Assembly: GCA_914767715.1 (NCBI GenBank)
Contig: OU612075.1
Coordinates: 22,630,001-22,694,000 of the forward strand
Direction of reading: 5' to 3'
Length of the DNA: 64,000 nucleotides
Source of the DNA: Membranipora membranacea
Lineage: Eukaryota > Bryozoa > Gymnolaemata > Cheilostomatida > Membraniporidae
The first letter of the stretch is position 1, and each line of letters begins with the position of its first letter. The notes beneath the pieces are model-generated. The model did no database searches. It was given only the letters and a program-made list of their open reading frames with translations, and was not told the origin of the DNA. Position numbers and translations under genes: made by a program. Positions 61,666-64,000 of this stretch are shown one piece after another.

Positions 61666-62327
61666 CCACCACACAGCAGCAGCTTTTCATTGAAGAGATA
61701 CTTTTATTATTACTAGTTACTGCCTGACTTAGTGATATTATATTTTGTGTCGTCACTCAGTTGTGTATATTTATTATGATGAAAGCAACGGAGGAAGTAT
61801 TATATTTCTACTAGCCAAAAAAATAAAAAAGTCAACAGAATATATCTTCATTAGAATGGAGAGAGGAAAACTCATACAGTATATGGTCGTTCATACTGAG
61901 GCGCACCACATTATGCTTGTCTCTGCCATACATATGTACAATATAAAATTATCTGCTGCTTCGGTTTTAAACATTTGACTTCAAGCTGGTAAAGGGAGGA
62001 GGGGGTGCTTCTCCAACTGTTCATGTCCACAGTGTAGCTTGCAGAATATTTACCACTACATTCCTGCCCACGTGTCACAATATATTTTCGTTGTCGTATA
62101 TGCAGTCAAACGAGATGGGGCTGGAACAATCTATCAGGATAGTTCCCACAGTGGATCTCAAACCCACAACTCCGTGTAATCTTACAAAATGTGAACAAGT
62201 TCTCATAGTCTGAAAACTACATACTGCAGCCTAATTATCAGCAAATATATGAAATAAAGAAGTTTTACCGTTGACCATCCTTGATTAAGCACAATGATCT
62301 TGACCCGGGAAAATGGCCAGAAACACA

Positions 62328-62545
62328 TTTTTTTTAATGTGGGTTAAAATCGCAAGTTTGTGTCTGCCCGGAGACTAAGAATTAAAGGTGCCTTAAGGGC
62401 ACGGCCGCCACATTCGGTGCTAAGTTGCGCTCAGTTTGCAGGCAGGTCGGAGCAAACCTGGGGCATCAACTGAGCCTAGTAGTCGATAGTCTGCATCGGG
62501 ATTCGAACCCGAATTCTAACCAACTGAGTTACCTCCTACTCCATA
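62328..62545 (-). mobile_element. tRNA-derived SINE, same family as 10.9 kb
   Basis: On the minus strand: head ggagtaggaggtaactcagt, B box gggttcgaatccc (about 62498-62510), the shared core, and a short poly(A) tail (tttttttt at 62328). The A-box region is slightly degraded. Confidence 0.85.
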
Positions 62546-62585
62546 TGTGTTAGGGTTATTATACCTTACATGACCCACTGCATTG

Positions 62586-62700
62586 AGAGGTGCAGTGGGG
62601 AGTTTAAAGGCAGGTTTGTCCTAACATGGAGGATCCTCCCAGTTCAAACCTGAGACTGTTAGCTGATCAGCTTGTGTAGAGTTACCCTCCCATTAAATCA
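62586..62700 (-). mobile_element. SINE-like debris with B-box motif
   Basis: On the minus strand caggtttgaactgggagg resembles a tRNA T-arm and B box; another such motif (gtgggtttgagatcc) lies near 62150-62170. Both share the orientation of the SINE between them. Heads are too degraded to classify. Confidence 0.35.
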
Positions 62701-64000
62701 GGAGCAAACAATAACTGTATGTTTACATTAAATGCAGATTATCAGTGAACAAGTTCTCATAGTCTGAAAACTACATACTGCAGCCTAATTATCAGCAAAT
62801 ATATGAAATAAAGAAGTTTTACCGTTGACCATCCTTGATTAAGCACAATGATCTTGACCCGGGAAAATGGCCAGAAACACAAAATTTGGTAAAATTGTGT
62901 GGTAAGTTAACAGGCATTTTGGTAGCAATCAGCAGCCAATCAATACCATTATTGAACCAAAGAATTTAGGCCTAGCTATCTGCAGTTAATTGACCAATTC
63001 TTTTTCTGTCTAGGTAGTTCAGACCATAATTTGATTCAGTCCATTTTAATATCACAATTAATTAATTAATAACAAATAATATCACCAACAAACTTAGAAA
63101 AAAACCATAACCTGGGCAGAGCTAGAGGAGGGTAGAGGAATGGATTGATTGATTACCTGATTCTGTGGCATCTACACTTACTTAATTCAGCCCATACTTC
63201 ATTTTTGATTCAGAGCTCCTGTAAATTTAGTAAGATTAACTTTCAATTTGATTAATTACTGATTAACAACAAGTACTATTAGGTAGGCCTAAGTTATCAA
63301 CTCTAACTGAGAAGATTCTGACTTTGTTGAATCAAGGAGTAACACTCTTACTCCTTGATTGGATAGGACGGAAGCTGGTGGTCCATAGAGGAATGCATTG
63401 ATTGAATCAAATGGGGTACACTGCTGTATGTTTGTACCTAGTAAGTATGAGGCCTAAAAGTAGATTTAATTCACAATGGGCAATTTCAACACAAGCCCCA
63501 TATATATTGCTGTAGTAGTGCTAGTCAAGTGTTTGTTAGCCTATTTAGTTGGAGGGTTGTTTCAGAAGAGAAAGAGAAATAAAATATATGATTGGATTTA
63601 TTGAAATAATATACAGGGGCCAATGGAACTAAGAATACCATGGACTGGTTATCATGAAGGAACTGGACTGCAGGGAGAGTAGATAATTTATTTGCTTGTA
63701 CCTCCCTTTTGGGCATCAATGATCATTTTGAAGAACATCAGACCTATAAATATATGTGAATTTTAGGATAGTTTCACTCTCATCCAATCATCCAACTCTG
63801 TATGTTTATCATCATCAACTTTGGGTGGTTACTAGCCTGTATGGGAGGTCTTTCAATCAAACAGGATAAAAATCTCCCTCCATTGTAAAGTGTATGGCCA
63901 CTGTCACCTATCATACCTAAACCTTAGATGTTGACCCCCCATAAATAGAGTGTAGCTACTTATTACCATATTATTGAGATCTCATTAATCACTAATTAGG

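Larger units (their letters stand above)
61089..61820 (+). repeat. Inverted duplicate of the small Cys-rich gene locus
   Basis: 61089-61310 matches the reverse complement of the upstream region 57495-57732 (shared gccacaatttcctt, aactaagtgagaaaaaaaga, aatcttttgtaat), and 61522-61820 matches the 3' end of the gene and beyond, down to about 56070 (shared aagagatacttttattatta). The middle, which should hold exons 1 and 2, is replaced by about 200 unrelated bases. Confidence 0.85.
62191..62881. repeat. 137-bp perfect direct repeats flanking a SINE-bearing 417-bp segment
   Basis: 62191-62327 and 62745-62881 are identical over 137 bases by eye, offset 554. The first copy ends exactly where the SINE's T-rich (A-tail complement) boundary begins. 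This is either a very long target duplication, a recent tandem duplication, or two haplotypes joined in assembly. Confidence 0.92.
61821..64000. other. Repeat-rich intergenic end of the window
   Basis: Contains SINE material at about 62100-62700, a pair of 137-bp direct repeats and a 13-bp-stem hairpin at 63330-63360 (aatcaaggagtaa arm). No supported coding sequence. Confidence 0.55.

Noticed and set aside
61402-61674. 90-codon minus-strand frame with a poly-Gly run
   Set aside because: It is the antisense of the CCA repeat and the decayed gene copy.
62498-62545. Functional tRNA gene
   Set aside because: B box is good, but the cloverleaf is not intact and the sequence continues into a SINE core and A tail.

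Overview
This is a eukaryotic window: a piece of an invertebrate animal genome. Genes are split into many exons with GT-AG introns, DNA is AT-rich, there are tRNA-derived SINEs, MITE-like elements and micro/minisatellites, and proteins are metazoan (axonemal dynein, UNC-50, a thrombospondin-repeat receptor, secreted Cys-rich proteins). I cannot name the species from sequence alone; a non-vertebrate metazoan, possibly lophotrochozoan, is my inference.

Layout. Positions 100-19437 (minus) hold the first 35 coding exons (about 1,909 residues) of an axonemal dynein heavy chain that reads as DNAH2; the window edge cuts it just before the AAA1 P-loop is completed. A small RING-like coding fragment lies on the opposite strand inside one of its introns. 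Positions 21218-24541 (plus) hold a complete 7-exon UNC50 gene, head to head with DNAH2; a weak candidate for a small secreted protein lies between them (20447-21017, minus). Positions 27863-30202 (minus) encode a 125-residue single-span, probably mitochondrial protein, head to head with a 17-exon type I membrane receptor at 30766-46526 (plus) with a THSD1-like ectodomain, one TSP1 repeat, a CUB domain, one membrane span and a cytoplasmic tail of about 477 residues. Positions 48144-53982 (plus) encode an 11-exon secreted protein of unusual design: Trp/Asp-rich and Ser/Glu-rich acidic stretches, Lys-His repeats, Thr-rich linkers and two prokineticin/colipase-type ten-cysteine domains. Positions 56209-57393 (minus) encode a 122-residue secreted Cys-rich protein; a broken inverted copy of its locus is at about 61089-61820 (plus). 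The rest, to 64000, is repeat-rich intergenic DNA.

All exon models were built by hand from splice consensus, reading phase and protein similarity recalled from known families. Phases close for every multi-exon gene, which is strong internal support, but no alignment or transcript data were available.

The most interesting items are the composite acidic/Lys-His/double-prokineticin-fold protein, which may also be read as two genes; the repeated C-x14-C-Y motif of the small secreted protein and its decayed inverted copy; two independent tandem duplications of 5' splice sites (8 consensus copies in UNC50, 2 in DNAH2); and a 137-bp perfect direct repeat flanking a SINE-bearing segment at 62 kb.
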